Below are positions 48,531 to 56,401 of a stretch of DNA of 64,000 nucleotides, piece by piece. Position 1 is the first letter of the stretch, and each line of letters begins with the position of its first letter. A program made the position numbers and the translations under genes. Source of the stretch: Streptomyces sp. AV19 (GTDB taxonomy: Bacteria; Actinomycetota; Actinomycetes; Streptomycetales; Streptomycetaceae). The stretch covers positions 1-64,000 of the forward strand of contig NZ_JAEAMR010000004.1 in assembly GCF_015999245.1 (NCBI RefSeq), in the 5' to 3' direction. The notes under the pieces were generated by a model. It did not search any database. It saw only the letters and a list, made by a program, of their open reading frames with translations, and was not told the origin of the DNA.

Positions 48531-49331
48531 CGCCAGGAACAGGCCCGTCCGCGTGTCCAGCCGCAGGCTTCCGCCGTGCGCGTCCACGGCCAGCGCGACG
48601 TCGGCGAGGAGGGCGTCGCGCGTGACCGCGGGCAGGCAGCGGTAGAAGGAGAGCGAGGAGAGGAGGTCCAGGAACCCGGACGTGGAGCGGCGGTGCGCCG
48701 AGGGGTACTGGCGGTGCGTGACGTCCGTGAAACCGCCGTCGGCGAGCAGCTCCCGGGGCACCCAGGAGTCGGGGACCATGACGGAACCGCGCGGCACCTT
48801 CTCCAGGACGGAGTGCGAGGGGAGTTCGGGGAGGTGACGGTGGTGGGCGGCGGTGAGGGCGTGGCGGAGCATGTCGTCCGCGACGTACCAGTCGTTCCAG
48901 AACAGGGCGAGCGTTCCGCCGGGGCGCAGGTGCTTCTTCGCCAGGGTCCAGCGCGCCTCCGGGTCGATCCAGTGCCATGCCTGGGCGGAGAGGATCAGGT
49001 CGAAGGGGCGGGGCCGGTCGTCGGACGCGCTCCAGGTCTCGAAGTCGCCCTGCCGGATGGTGACGTGGGGGTGGCGGGTGCAGTTGCGGGTCAGGACGGC
49101 CGCCATGCGGGGGTCCGGTTCCAGGCAGGTCAGCGATATGCCGGGGCGGGCGGCGAAGGCGAGGGTTGCCTTGCCGGTGCCGGCGCCGACCTCGAGGGCG
49201 TCGATGCGGTCGCTTCCCGCGAAGTGGAGCACCTCGTCGACGAGTTGGTCCGGATAGCCGGGGCGGGCGGCGTCGTACTGCTCGGCGGCCTCGCCGAAGA
49301 CGACGCGCCGGTCGTGGACGGGTTCGGTCAT
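48510..49331 (-). CDS. Class I SAM-dependent methyltransferase
   Basis: The 273-residue protein has the SAM-binding motif DALEVGAGTGKATLAFA, the acidic strand end TCLEPDPRM, and FDLILSAQAWHWIDPE of the methyltransferase domain 11/25 group. The N-terminal VFGEAAEQYDAARPGYPDQL is typical of Streptomyces small-molecule methyltransferases. The substrate is not deducible. ATG 49331 is used; GTG 49337 is close. It is divergent from the hypothetical gene at 49373 with a 41-bp gap. The 3' end runs into tandem CGGGCCGT repeats. Confidence 0.88.
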   Translation of the reverse strand: MTEPVHDRRVVFGEAAEQYDAARPGYPDQLVDEVLHFAGSDRIDALEVGAGTGKATLAFAARPGISLTCLEPDPRMAAVLTRNCTRHPHVTIRQGDFETWSASDDRPRPFDLILSAQAWHWIDPEARWTLAKKHLRPGGTLALFWNDWYVADDMLRHALTAAHHRHLPELPSHSVLEKVPRGSVMVPDSWVPRELLADGGFTDVTHRQYPSAHRRSTSGFLDLLSSLSFYRCLPAVTRDALLADVALAVDAHGGSLRLDTRTGLFLARTARTT

Positions 49332-49372
49332 GGTGACAGGGTAGGAGCGGATGGGGTCGGGAGGGCCGGGCA

Positions 49373-49756
49373 ATGGTCGATGACGAGGCGTTCGCGCCGG
49401 TGGCCCGCGATCTGCGGGCGTGCGGCCTGTCGGTGCGGTTCAAGGATGTCGTGTCCGGCGGGTTGGAGCTGGTGGTGGGAGGTGTGCGTACTGGTTGCCA
49501 ACTGGGGGACGTGCAGGGCGATATGGCCATGGCGGCGCGGGTCGAGGAGCTCGCCTTCCACACGCAGAACGCCGTACTGGAGAACTTCCAGCGGCTCCCC
49601 GCCGGCCTGCCGTGGCCCGCGTGCAGGGCCGGGCATCCGCACCCCATGGACCTGGTGCGGGGGGACGACGAGGAGGACTGGCCGCACTGGGGGTGCCCGG
49701 TGGACGCGTCGTACCGGTGGCCCGTGGGCGGGCATCCCGGGCGCGGAGGACGGTGA
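49373..49756 (+). CDS. Hypothetical protein
   Basis: The 127-residue protein (MVDDEAFAPVARDLRACGLS, FKDVVSGGLELVVGGVRTG, with CRAGHPHPMDL and ending GHPGRGGR) has an N-terminal alpha/beta part and a C-terminal Trp/His/Pro-rich segment with a CxxGHPHP feature that could bind metal. I do not recognise the family. Codon usage supports the frame. It converges with the MerR gene across a repeat-rich gap. Confidence 0.65.
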   Translation: MVDDEAFAPVARDLRACGLSVRFKDVVSGGLELVVGGVRTGCQLGDVQGDMAMAARVEELAFHTQNAVLENFQRLPAGLPWPACRAGHPHPMDLVRGDDEEDWPHWGCPVDASYRWPVGGHPGRGGR

Positions 49757-49846
49757 CGCAGGCCGTCGGGTGGCGCAGGCCGCCGGGCGGCGCAACGCTC
49801 CCCGGAACAGCAACGTTTATCCGAAACAGCAACGCTCCCCGAAGCG
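49757..49846. repeat. Short tandem repeats in a convergent gap
   Basis: The motif GCGCAGGCCGYCGGGYG appears twice in tandem from about 49757, followed by three imperfect copies of GCAACGCTCCCCGGAACA (about 49792-49845). The second group abuts the MerR stop codon and may act in termination. Confidence 0.5.
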
Positions 49847-50266
49847 TCAGGGCGCCGGAGCCGCCACCCTCGGATACGCCCGCGCCCCGTCCGCCTCCTC
49901 CAGGTCCGAGCGGTCGATCAGCTCCTCCAGCAGCTCCAGCGCCGAGGCGAGTTCGCCGATGGTCGAGCGGATCCGGTCCCGTTCCTGGAGCACCTCCTCC
50001 GCCAGCGGTGAGCAGGCCGGGAGCAGCAGCCCGTCGTCCTCGACCGTGCACGGCAGCACCTCGGCGATCGTGGCCGTGCCCAGGCCGGCGGCGAGGAGGG
50101 TGCGGACGTCGCGGACGGTCCGGACGTCGCGCTCGCTGTACTCGCGGTAGCCGCTGGGGCGGCGCTCCGGCCTGAGCAGGCCCTGCTCCTCGTAGTAGCG
50201 CAGGGCGCGCGGGGTGACGCCCGAGCGGCGCGACAGCTCTCCGATGCGCAAAGTGACTCCCGTCAC
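49847..50266 (-). CDS. MerR-family transcriptional regulator
   Basis: The 139-residue protein has an N-terminal MerR helix-turn-helix (LRIGELSRRSGVTPRALRYY, LRPERRPSGYREYSERDV) and a C-terminal dimerisation helix ending with an acidic turn. One Cys occurs in VLPCTVEDDG and one in LLPACSPL, which could form a redox or ligand site. GTG 50266 is the start. It is divergent from the imine-reductase-like gene, whose promoter has the stretched spacer and dyad typical of MerR control. Confidence 0.9.
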   Translation of the reverse strand: MTGVTLRIGELSRRSGVTPRALRYYEEQGLLRPERRPSGYREYSERDVRTVRDVRTLLAAGLGTATIAEVLPCTVEDDGLLLPACSPLAEEVLQERDRIRSTIGELASALELLEELIDRSDLEEADGARAYPRVAAPAP

Positions 50267-50271
50267 GGCGA

Positions 50272-50304
50272 GTTGACTCTCACGTCAACGTGAAGGTTTA
50301 GCGT
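50272..50304 (+). promoter_or_regulatory. MerR-type promoter with 20-bp spacer and dyad
   Basis: GTTGACtctcacGTCAAC (50272-50289) is a perfect dyad overlapping the -35 TTGACT (50273-50278). A -10 element TAGCGT (50299-50304) follows after 20 bp, longer than the usual 17. The -10 ends 7 bp before ATG 50312, so the transcript is probably leaderless. This is the classic layout for activation by a MerR protein. Confidence 0.75.
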
Positions 50305-50311
50305 CGCCAGC

Positions 50312-51196
50312 ATGACGAACTCCCTGGACAACAGCAATCCACTTTCCCCTGTCACCGTGCTCGGACTGGGCCCCATGGGGCAGGCCCTGGCCGGTGCGCT
50401 GCTCGCCGCCGGGCACCCCGTCACCGTGTGGAACCGGTCGGCCGGGAGGGCCGGCGGCCTGGTCGCGCGGGGCGCCGTACTCGCCGGGTCGGCCCAGGAG
50501 GCCGTCGCGGCAAGCCCGTTGGCGATCGTGTGCGTGATCGACTACGACGCGGTGGACGCGATCGTCCGCCCCGTGGCGGCGGCCCTGCGCGGGCGGACGC
50601 TGGTGAACCTCACCGCCGACTCCCCGGACCGCGCCCGGGAGACCGCCGAGTGGGCCGCCGCTCACGGCATCGGCTACCTCGACGGCTCGATCCTGACGCC
50701 CTCGGTGTCGATCGGGACGGACGCCACGGTCGTCATCTACAGCGGTCCCGAGGAGACGTTCGCCGCGCACCGGGCCGTGCTGGCGGCCTTCGGCGGGCGG
50801 ACCGACCACCTCGGCACCGACCCCGGCCGGGCCGCCGCCTTCGACGTCGCCGTGCTCGACTTCTGCTGGACGGCCGTCAGCGGCTACCTCCACGCGCTGG
50901 CCCTGGCCAGGACCGAGAACATCCGCGCCGCGGAACTCGTCCCCTATGCCCTGGGAATCGGCGACCTGTTGACGAACTTGGTGCCCGTGTTCGCGGAGCA
51001 GGTGGACGCGGGCGAGTACCCGGGCGACCAGTCCAACGTCATCTCGCTCGCGGCGGGCATGTCGCACGTCGTCCAGGCCGCCGAGGCCCGGGGCCTCGAC
51101 ACGAGCCTGATCGGCGCGGCCCTCGGCATGGCCCGGCGGGTCATCGACGCGGGGCAGGGCCGGGACGGGATTCCCCGGCTGGTCGACTCGGTGTGA
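50312..51196 (+). CDS. NAD(P)-dependent oxidoreductase, imine-reductase-like (second copy)
   Basis: The 294-residue protein is a paralog of 39574-40449. It has VTVLGLGPMGQALAGALLAA, VTVWNRSAGRAGG, NLTADSPDRARETAEWAA and a helical C-terminal domain with AFDVAVLDFCW at the active-site helix. It belongs to the beta-hydroxyacid dehydrogenase superfamily near the imine reductases. It is controlled by the divergent MerR gene through the promoter at 50272-50304. The substrate is unknown; the inducer of the MerR protein may be a clue. Confidence 0.86.
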   Translation: MTNSLDNSNPLSPVTVLGLGPMGQALAGALLAAGHPVTVWNRSAGRAGGLVARGAVLAGSAQEAVAASPLAIVCVIDYDAVDAIVRPVAAALRGRTLVNLTADSPDRARETAEWAAAHGIGYLDGSILTPSVSIGTDATVVIYSGPEETFAAHRAVLAAFGGRTDHLGTDPGRAAAFDVAVLDFCWTAVSGYLHALALARTENIRAAELVPYALGIGDLLTNLVPVFAEQVDAGEYPGDQSNVISLAAGMSHVVQAAEARGLDTSLIGAALGMARRVIDAGQGRDGIPRLVDSV

Positions 51197-51337
51197 CACC
51201 GCGGTTACGGGGGTGAGGGGTCCGTCACATGGTTGGCGGATCCGGTACGGGACGTCCGCTCCTGCGGCAGAGTGATCACGCCCGGCGCCCGGCCGGGTCA
51301 CGCGTGGCGCGTCCCGCGCCGGAGAGCAGAGGTTCCC

Positions 51338-51772
51338 TTGTCCCGAGTCATAGCCCGCCTGGCCACCGCCGCCGCCTGCGGAGTCGTGCTGGCGTCCGCC
51401 GCGGCGCCCGCTTCCGCGGCCGCGAAGAACCCCGTGGTGTTCGGCAAGATCCAGTACGACAGCCCGGGCCGTGACGACCGTTCCGGCAAGAGCCTCAACG
51501 CGGAGTGGGTGACGATCACCAACACCGGCAAGAAGGCGGTGGACCTGAGCCGTTGGACGCTCACGGACGCCTCGCGCCACACGTACCGCTTCGGCAAGCT
51601 CCGCCTCGCGCCGCACGCGTCGGTGCGTGTGCACACGGGCAAGGGGAAGGACACGGTCAAGGACGTGTACCAGAACCTGCGGGCGTACGTCTGGGACAAC
51701 ACCAAGGACAAGGCGACGTTGAAGGACGCGGGCGGGCGCACGGTCGCGACCGCTTCGTGGGGTCGTCGCTGA
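51338..51772 (+). CDS. Secreted lamin-tail-domain protein
   Basis: The 144-residue protein starts at TTG 51338 with a signal peptide (MSRVIARLATAAACGVVLA ending APASAAA). The mature part is a lamin-tail (LTD) immunoglobulin-like fold: SLNAEWVTITNTGKKAVDLS, WTLTDASRHTYRF, GRTVATASW. LTD domains are found in secreted bacterial proteins, often with nucleases or adhesion functions; here it stands alone. GCAGAGG lies before the start. Function unknown, probably extracellular. Confidence 0.85.
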   Translation: MSRVIARLATAAACGVVLASAAAPASAAAKNPVVFGKIQYDSPGRDDRSGKSLNAEWVTITNTGKKAVDLSRWTLTDASRHTYRFGKLRLAPHASVRVHTGKGKDTVKDVYQNLRAYVWDNTKDKATLKDAGGRTVATASWGRR

Positions 51773-51794
51773 CGACCGGACGCGGGTGCGCGGA

Positions 51795-51826
51795 TCGCGG
51801 CCGCTCCGGGAGCGGGGCAGCCGCGA
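51795..51826. terminator. Hairpin between convergent secreted-protein genes
   Basis: TCGCGGC (51795-51801) pairs with GCCGCGA (51820-51826), and CGCTCC (51802-51807) with GGAGCG (51809-51814). Confidence 0.65.
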
Positions 51827-51836
51827 CCGCGGATAC

Positions 51837-52250
51837 TCAGCGGGTTTCCTTCGCCCGCTTGCAGTCCCGGGTGTCCTGGTCCCCCTCGCAGAGGTAGAGG
51901 TCGATGTACGACATCAGCTGACGCCTGGGAGCGCGGTAGCCGACGGGGGATGTACCGGGCCCGCACTGGGTGGCCACTGTGGTCGTCTTGCTCAGGAAAT
52001 CATGGGTTTCCGAGATCTTCATCGACACACATCCCGGGCTGGCGTTCACCAGCTCGCCCTTGGCCACGAGCCATGTGACGCCGCTCGCCGACTTCTCCGT
52101 CCATCGGGTTCCCGAGGCAGTCGCATCGCCTTGCTGCGCGGACCAATTGATCACGTTCTCCGCCGCGGCGGCCGTCCCTGCGGAGGCCAGGACGAGCGGG
52201 GCCGCGGCGGCGAAGGTGACGGCGGCGAGAGTCATGAGTTGCTTGCGCAC
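51837..52250 (-). CDS. Secreted protein of unknown function under iron-box control
   Basis: The 137-residue protein has a signal peptide (VRKQLMTLAAVTFAAAAPL ending AGTAAA) and a mature part of about 105 residues with four cysteines (GCVSM, QCGPG, LCEGD, DCKRA), likely forming disulfides. It is otherwise unrecognised. GTG 52250 follows AGAGGGAA. A DtxR/DmdR-type iron box lies 21-47 bp upstream, so expression should rise when iron is scarce. It might bind iron, haem or a siderophore; this is inference from the operator alone. Confidence 0.75.
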   Translation of the reverse strand: MRKQLMTLAAVTFAAAAPLVLASAGTAAAAENVINWSAQQGDATASGTRWTEKSASGVTWLVAKGELVNASPGCVSMKISETHDFLSKTTTVATQCGPGTSPVGYRAPRRQLMSYIDLYLCEGDQDTRDCKRAKETR

Positions 52251-52270
52251 GGGAGTTCCCTCTGAGAAGT

Positions 52271-52297
52271 GAAGTAAGGCATGCCTAACCTTACTTC
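52271..52297 (-). promoter_or_regulatory. DtxR/DmdR-type iron box
   Basis: GAAGTAAGG (52271-52279) and CCTTACTTC (52289-52297) are perfect inverted arms around CATGCCTAA. The central 19-mer TAAGGCATGCCTAACCTTA is close to the iron-box consensus TTAGGTTAGGCTAACCTAA, agreeing at about 13 positions. It lies directly upstream of the secreted-protein gene at 52250. Confidence 0.7.
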
Positions 52298-52414
52298 TTC
52301 TCTCTTGTGGGTCAAGGAAGTTGACGATCGGTCTCCTCCGCGTAAGTGGACTGGATGCGTCCGCTCCGATCCCGGCGGGCGGCCGGGACGAGCTGCGGGA
52401 GGTCACTTCGGCGG

Positions 52415-53623
52415 CTATCGCGGATCGCGGTTGAACTGTGCCTTCGACCAGTAGTAGCCGAGTGCGGTGAGGGCCAGGCACCAGGCGACGGCCAGCCATC
52501 CGTTGTGGCCGATCTCGGTGCCGAGGAGCAGGCCGCGGAGGGTTTCGATGGCGGGTGTGAACGGCTGGTACTCGGCGATCGGCCGGAACCAGCCCGGCAT
52601 CGCGTCGACGGGGACGAAGGCGCTGGAGATGAGTGGGAGGACGATGAGCGGCAGTGCGTTGTTGCTGGCCGCCTCGGCGTTCGGGCTGGCCATGCCCATC
52701 CCGACCGCGATCCAGGTGAGGGCGAGGGAGACCAGCACCATCAGCCCGAAGGCGGCCAGCCACTCCAGGGCCGTGGCGTCCGTGGACCGGAAGCCGATGG
52801 CCATGGCGACGGCCCCGACGAGGAGCACGCTGACGACCGACTGCAGCACGCTGCCGATGACGTGCCCGATGATCACGGAGCCGCGATGGATCGCCATCGT
52901 GCGGAAACGGGCGATGACCCCCTCGGCCATGTCGGTGGAGACGGACACCGCGGCCCCGACCACGGTGCCGCCGATGGTCATCATCAGGATGCCCGGCACG
53001 AGATAGGCGATGTACTCGGAGCGGTCCGCACCGCCGCCGCCGATGCCGGCGCTCATCACGTCGCCGAAGACGTAGACGAAGAGCAGCAGCAGGACAACTG
53101 GCGTGAGCAGCAGGTTCAGGGTGAGGGACGGGTAGCGCCGTGCGTGCAGGAGGTGGGTCATGGCGATGTCGAGGCGGCGCTTCATGCCGCCGGAGTAGGT
53201 GGAGGCGGGTTTCTTCGCGGCCTCCGTGAGGTCGAAGCGCTCCAGGAGTTCGGCGGCGACCCGGCGCCCCTTGCGCTTGGGCAGGTGGTGCAGGTCTGCC
53301 ATGAGGAGCATGTTCTCCTCGCCGGTGATCAGGCCGTCGACGGCGGAGAACTGCCCGGTGACACCGATCGCGGCCCGCACGCTGTCCGGGGAGGCGGCGA
53401 TGTCGTGCCCAGCGACCTGGGCCTGCCCGCCGTCGGCGGTGATGAGCGTGGAGAGGATCTTGACGGCGGTGGTCTTCCCGGCGCCGTTGGGCCCGAGCAG
53501 TGCGAACACCGACCCGGTCGGGATGCGCAGATCGATGCCGTCGAGGACGGTCTTGTCGCCGTACGACTTGCGCAGGCCGACGGCGGAGACGGCGGTGGTC
53601 GTGAGCATGACAGGCGAAGGCAT
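52415..53623 (-). pseudogene. Fused, internally deleted ABC transporter: ATPase N-part joined to permease
   Basis: The 402-residue ORF starts at ATG 53623 (GGGAGGG upstream) as a DrrA-type ABC ATPase with Walker A LLGPNGAGKTT, the Q-loop region TGQFSAVDGLITGEEN and signature STYSGGMKRRLDIAM. Directly after this, near plus-strand 53150-53165, it changes to the membrane part of a DrrB-type permease (RRYPSLTLNLLLTPVVLLL, five or six helices). Walker B, D-loop and H-switch of the ATPase and the start of the permease are missing. The fusion is in frame, so it encodes one protein that can hardly hydrolyse ATP. An ancestral two-gene drug exporter with one deletion explains it. Confidence 0.8.
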
Positions 53624-53669
53624 GGAGCCCTCCCGATTCGAAGGCTGAAGTGGCAAGGGTGGGAGGTGC

Positions 53670-54512
53670 TCAGGCCTTGGCGCGGCGGATGTCGATGTTG
53701 CCGTGCCGGGTGCGGGCGCGGACCTTGACGGTGTCCTCGGTCTGCTCCGGGGCCTCGGACGCGGTGAGGGTGTTGCGCACGTGGCCGGAGCCCGAGTGGA
53801 CGTCGAGCCAGGCGGCCGTGCCCTCGCGGACGCCGACCTCGATGGCGCCGTAGTTCGTCTCCAACTGGACAGTTCCTCTGGCCACTTCGCCCACGCGCAA
53901 GGTGCCGTGGGCGGCCTTGGCGGTGACCGAGCTCTCGGCGCGCCGGATTTCGATGTCGCCGGTGGCGCCGCTCACCCGCAGCTCGCCGGTCGCGGCGTCG
54001 ACGGTCGTGGTGCCGTGGGAGTTCTTCAGGACGGCGGGGCCGTCGACGAGGCCGACGCGCAGGCTGCCGGAGCTGGTGGTGATCTCGGCGGCGCCGTCGA
54101 CCCGGTCCACGGTGATCGAGCCGTGGGAGGCGGTCAGTTGCAGTGGGCCGGTGGTGTCGAGGCGTACATCGCCGGACGAGGTCTTCACGTGGACTTCGCC
54201 GAGCCGGCCCGCGCCGAGCACCTGGGTCCAGGCGCCGGTCATGTCGATGCGGGAGCCGGTGGGCAGTTCGACGGTCACGTCGACGATGCCGGTGCGGCCG
54301 AACGGACTGGCCTTGGGCGTCCTGACCGTCAGCACGCCGCTCGCGTAGGTGACTTCGGTCTGGTCGGCCGTCCGCACGTCCCGGTCCTTCTTCGGGTCGC
54401 GGGGCTGCACCTCGACGACGGTGTCGAGGCGGTCGCCGGCGACGAACTGGATGGAACCGGCCTCCACGTACGCCGTGGCCGAGATCGCTTCGGGGGTGTC
54501 GAAAGAAGGCAT
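53670..54512 (-). CDS. DUF4097-family beta-strand repeat protein (second copy)
   Basis: The 280-residue protein has the repeating short-strand pattern of DUF4097 (VKTSSGDVRLDTTGPLQL, TASHGSITVDRVDG, GATGDIEIRRAE, ending RHGNIDIRRAKA). ATG 54512 is used. It lies between the RHH regulator and the fused ABC gene, 46 bp before the latter, in the order regulator, DUF4097, exporter that is common in Streptomyces. No signal peptide. It is paralogous in fold to the protein at 4107-4940. Confidence 0.82.
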   Translation of the reverse strand: MPSFDTPEAISATAYVEAGSIQFVAGDRLDTVVEVQPRDPKKDRDVRTADQTEVTYASGVLTVRTPKASPFGRTGIVDVTVELPTGSRIDMTGAWTQVLGAGRLGEVHVKTSSGDVRLDTTGPLQLTASHGSITVDRVDGAAEITTSSGSLRVGLVDGPAVLKNSHGTTTVDAATGELRVSGATGDIEIRRAESSVTAKAAHGTLRVGEVARGTVQLETNYGAIEVGVREGTAAWLDVHSGSGHVRNTLTASEAPEQTEDTVKVRARTRHGNIDIRRAKA

Positions 54513-54594
54513 GGCTGTCCCGTCCTCATGGGTCTTCGGTTCGTCCCTGCTGGTGGGACGTGGTGGGGGTGAAGTGGCGTGTGCGGGCGCGCGG

Positions 54595-55098
54595 TCAGCG
54601 CGCCCAGCCCGTGAAGCTCTGTCCGACGGTGCGGGTCTTCTCCGCCGTGCGCGGCCGGGTGCCGGTGTCGACCGCGGCCGACACGGCGCGCACCAGCCAG
54701 GCGTTGACCGACAGGCCCTCGCGGCTCGCGGCCTCCTCGGCGCGGGCCTTGAGGTGGGCCGGCATGCGCAGGTTGACGCGGGCGGTGCCGCCCTCGTCGC
54801 TGTCGGCCGGGGCCGGGGCTCTGAGCGGTTCGGCGGGAACGGTCGGCTCCATGGGGGCGCCACCGTCGGTGGGCGGTGGCGTCACCACGAAGTCGGGGTC
54901 GAGCCCGCGCAGCCGTACGTCGACCGAGCCGGGGGCGAGCTCGCGGGTGATCTCGTCCATCGCGGCGGAGAGCACGTTGAGCATGGTCAGCCGGGTCGCC
55001 GACTCCAGAGGGGCGATGAGCCGCTCGGCCAGCTCGCCGGCTTCGGCAGCGACCGCGAGTTCGCGGCGGAGGGTGTCGACATACGGGGTGAGGTCCAT
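54595..55098 (-). CDS. Ribbon-helix-helix (HicB/Arc-type) regulator
   Basis: The 167-residue protein has an N-terminal helical region and, near the C-terminus, a clear RHH motif (TARVNLRMPAHLKARAEEA, ASREGLSVNAWLVRAVSAA). A Pro/Glu/Ala-rich linker joins them. It starts at ATG 55098, first in an operon with DUF4097 and the fused ABC gene. Clustered TGGCRCCAT half-sites in the region upstream (55099-55330) are candidate operators, so autoregulation is likely. It is not obviously a toxin-antitoxin component, since no HicA follows. Confidence 0.85.
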   Translation of the reverse strand: MDLTPYVDTLRRELAVAAEAGELAERLIAPLESATRLTMLNVLSAAMDEITRELAPGSVDVRLRGLDPDFVVTPPPTDGGAPMEPTVPAEPLRAPAPADSDEGGTARVNLRMPAHLKARAEEAASREGLSVNAWLVRAVSAAVDTGTRPRTAEKTRTVGQSFTGWAR

Positions 55099-55330
55099 GA
55101 CGCCATCATGGCGCCACAGTGGTGCCATCCGCAAGCCCGGGTGGCGCCTCGTGCGGGGTGGGGTGCCGCGACGGGCCGCTTACCTGTGGAAATGCAAAAA
55201 GGGTGGTACGAGTCATGGTGATGCCACGCGTGCTCATGCGCTTTTGGGGGCGAGGGGTGGTGCTGAGTGGCACCATGTGGCGCCATATGGCATCGAGCGG
55301 CGTCACTTGGTGTCGTGGTGATGCCATGCG
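55099..55330. promoter_or_regulatory. Cluster of TGGCRCCAT half-sites, candidate RHH operators
   Basis: Inverted sites ATGGCGCCA and TGGTGCCAT lie at 55108-55116 and 55120-55128. Direct copies TGGCACCAT (55268-55276) and TGGCGCCAT (55278-55286) are 10 bp apart. Several more TGGTG/GCCAT fragments follow up to 55330. A 10-bp periodicity is typical of RHH dimers lining up on DNA. Confidence 0.55.
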
Positions 55331-55698
55331 GTGCCGTCAAAGAAGACGGCCTGCCACCCCGTCCCCGTACGCTCCCGCACCCGGAAGTGCCCGATCGGCG
55401 TCAGCAGCGAGAACAAGCCCGCTGCCGGGCGTCGGCGACGAGGGGTAGCGTTGCAGGCACGAACTACGGCGTGTCGCGCGGAAGTTCTACCCCTGCTCGA
55501 CATCCTCCACGTTTGAACCCACACCACCGGTATCCCCGCATCCCTGCGGGCCCCGCAGGGGCAGGCGGGCGGACGGGCCTGCGCCCACCCCTTCACGTAG
55601 CCGGCCATCTTTGGGTCCGGAGGGCCCGAGACGAAACCGGCGGCCGACCGGGCGCAATGCCGCCCCGCGCACCCCATGCCCGTCATGGGGCGGCTGGG
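55331..55698. other. Region with no confident gene
   Basis: Both strands have open frames. The minus-strand frame ending near 55303 contains SLLTPIGHFRVRERTGTGW, then QAVFFDGTAWHHHD, which looks protein-like and may be the remnant of a small gene, but its N-terminal part has poor codon usage and no ribosome binding site. I do not call a gene here. Confidence 0.4.
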
Positions 55699-55911
55699 TC
55701 ACTCGGTGGCGACGGCCCGCCATCTGCGGTGGATGATCTCGCGGAAGCCCGTGTGGTCCGGGTTCCGGGCGACGTGGCGGAGCGACCAGGTGTGCATCGG
55801 CTCGAAGTCCTCGTCGGGGTCGGACGCGGTGCACCGCATCGAGAAGGTGACGGCCCGCTCGGCGTCGTAGGCCGGCCGGAGCGTCCACTCCTGGGGTGCC
55901 GTGAGGTTCAC
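55699..55911 (-). CDS. Cassette C small protein 2 (DUF7848-like)
   Basis: The 70-residue protein (VNLTAPQEWTLRPAYDAERA, VTFSMRCTASDPDEDFEPMH, TWSLRHVARNPDHTGFREII, HRRWRAVATE) is a paralog of 20076-20267 and 44740-44937. GTG 55911 overlaps the preceding stop by 4 bp (GTGA). Only the first Cys of the CxxC seen in A and B is kept, so a zinc site is not required by the family. Function unknown. Confidence 0.75.
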   Translation of the reverse strand: MNLTAPQEWTLRPAYDAERAVTFSMRCTASDPDEDFEPMHTWSLRHVARNPDHTGFREIIHRRWRAVATE

Positions 55912-56306
55912 GCGCCCCACCTGCTCGCGGAGTTCGCGATCTGGACCTTGGCGCTGAGCCGTTCGGCGTCGGTGGCCGGGCGTACGACGTTGCGCTCGGC
56001 GTCCCACTCCAGCCCGCCACGGGGCGGACGGAGCTGGAGGCGGGGGCCGTCGTCGGCCATGACCTGGCCGAGCCTGCCCGTGCGGGTGCCGATGACGAAG
56101 TCCCCGGGGGAGGGCGGGCAGATGCAGCGGGGAGCGCTGCGGGGGACGAGGTTGATGCCGTGGGCGGAGATCCAGACGTGCACCTCCTCGTTGCCGGGCG
56201 GGGGTTCGGCGATGGGCTGCGCGGGAGCGGTGGGCGGCGGGGTGTGTTTTTCGAGTCCGGACCGCACTCGTTGGAGCCACCTGGACAGAAAGCTAGACTC
56301 ACGCAT
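55908..56306 (-). CDS. Cassette C small protein 1 (WGA-ending family)
   Basis: The 132-residue protein is the complete reference copy of the cassette. It has an N-terminal amphipathic stretch (MRESSFLSRWLQRVRSGLEK), a Pro-rich linker, then the shared core HGINLVPRSAPRCICP, IGTRTGRLGQVMADDGPR, LQLRPPRGGLEWD, ERLSAKVQIANSASRWGA. ATG 56306 follows AAAGGAG. No known domain; the core of short beta strands around GRLGQVM hints at an SH3-like barrel, but that is a guess. Transcribed divergently from the GntR gene at 56462. Confidence 0.8.
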   Translation of the reverse strand: MRESSFLSRWLQRVRSGLEKHTPPPTAPAQPIAEPPPGNEEVHVWISAHGINLVPRSAPRCICPPSPGDFVIGTRTGRLGQVMADDGPRLQLRPPRGGLEWDAERNVVRPATDAERLSAKVQIANSASRWGA

Positions 56307-56322
56307 GTCGCGCTCCTTTGGG

Positions 56323-56377
56323 TAAGCGTGGCCATGCCCCGGGACCGGTCGCAGCGGTCGCCGGGGTTTCTGCGTGG
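56323..56377 (-). promoter_or_regulatory. Conserved leader hairpin, cassette C
   Basis: On the minus strand CCCCGG pairs with CCGGGG (plus positions 56361-56366 and 56337-56342), enclosing GACCG/CGGTC with a 7-nt loop. The flanks (CCACGCAGAAA and GGGGCATGGCCAC) match cassettes A and B. It lies between the divergent promoter and the ribosome binding site of the first small gene. Confidence 0.6.
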
Positions 56378-56401
56378 CACGGAACCTAGCGTATGCGTGT
56401 T

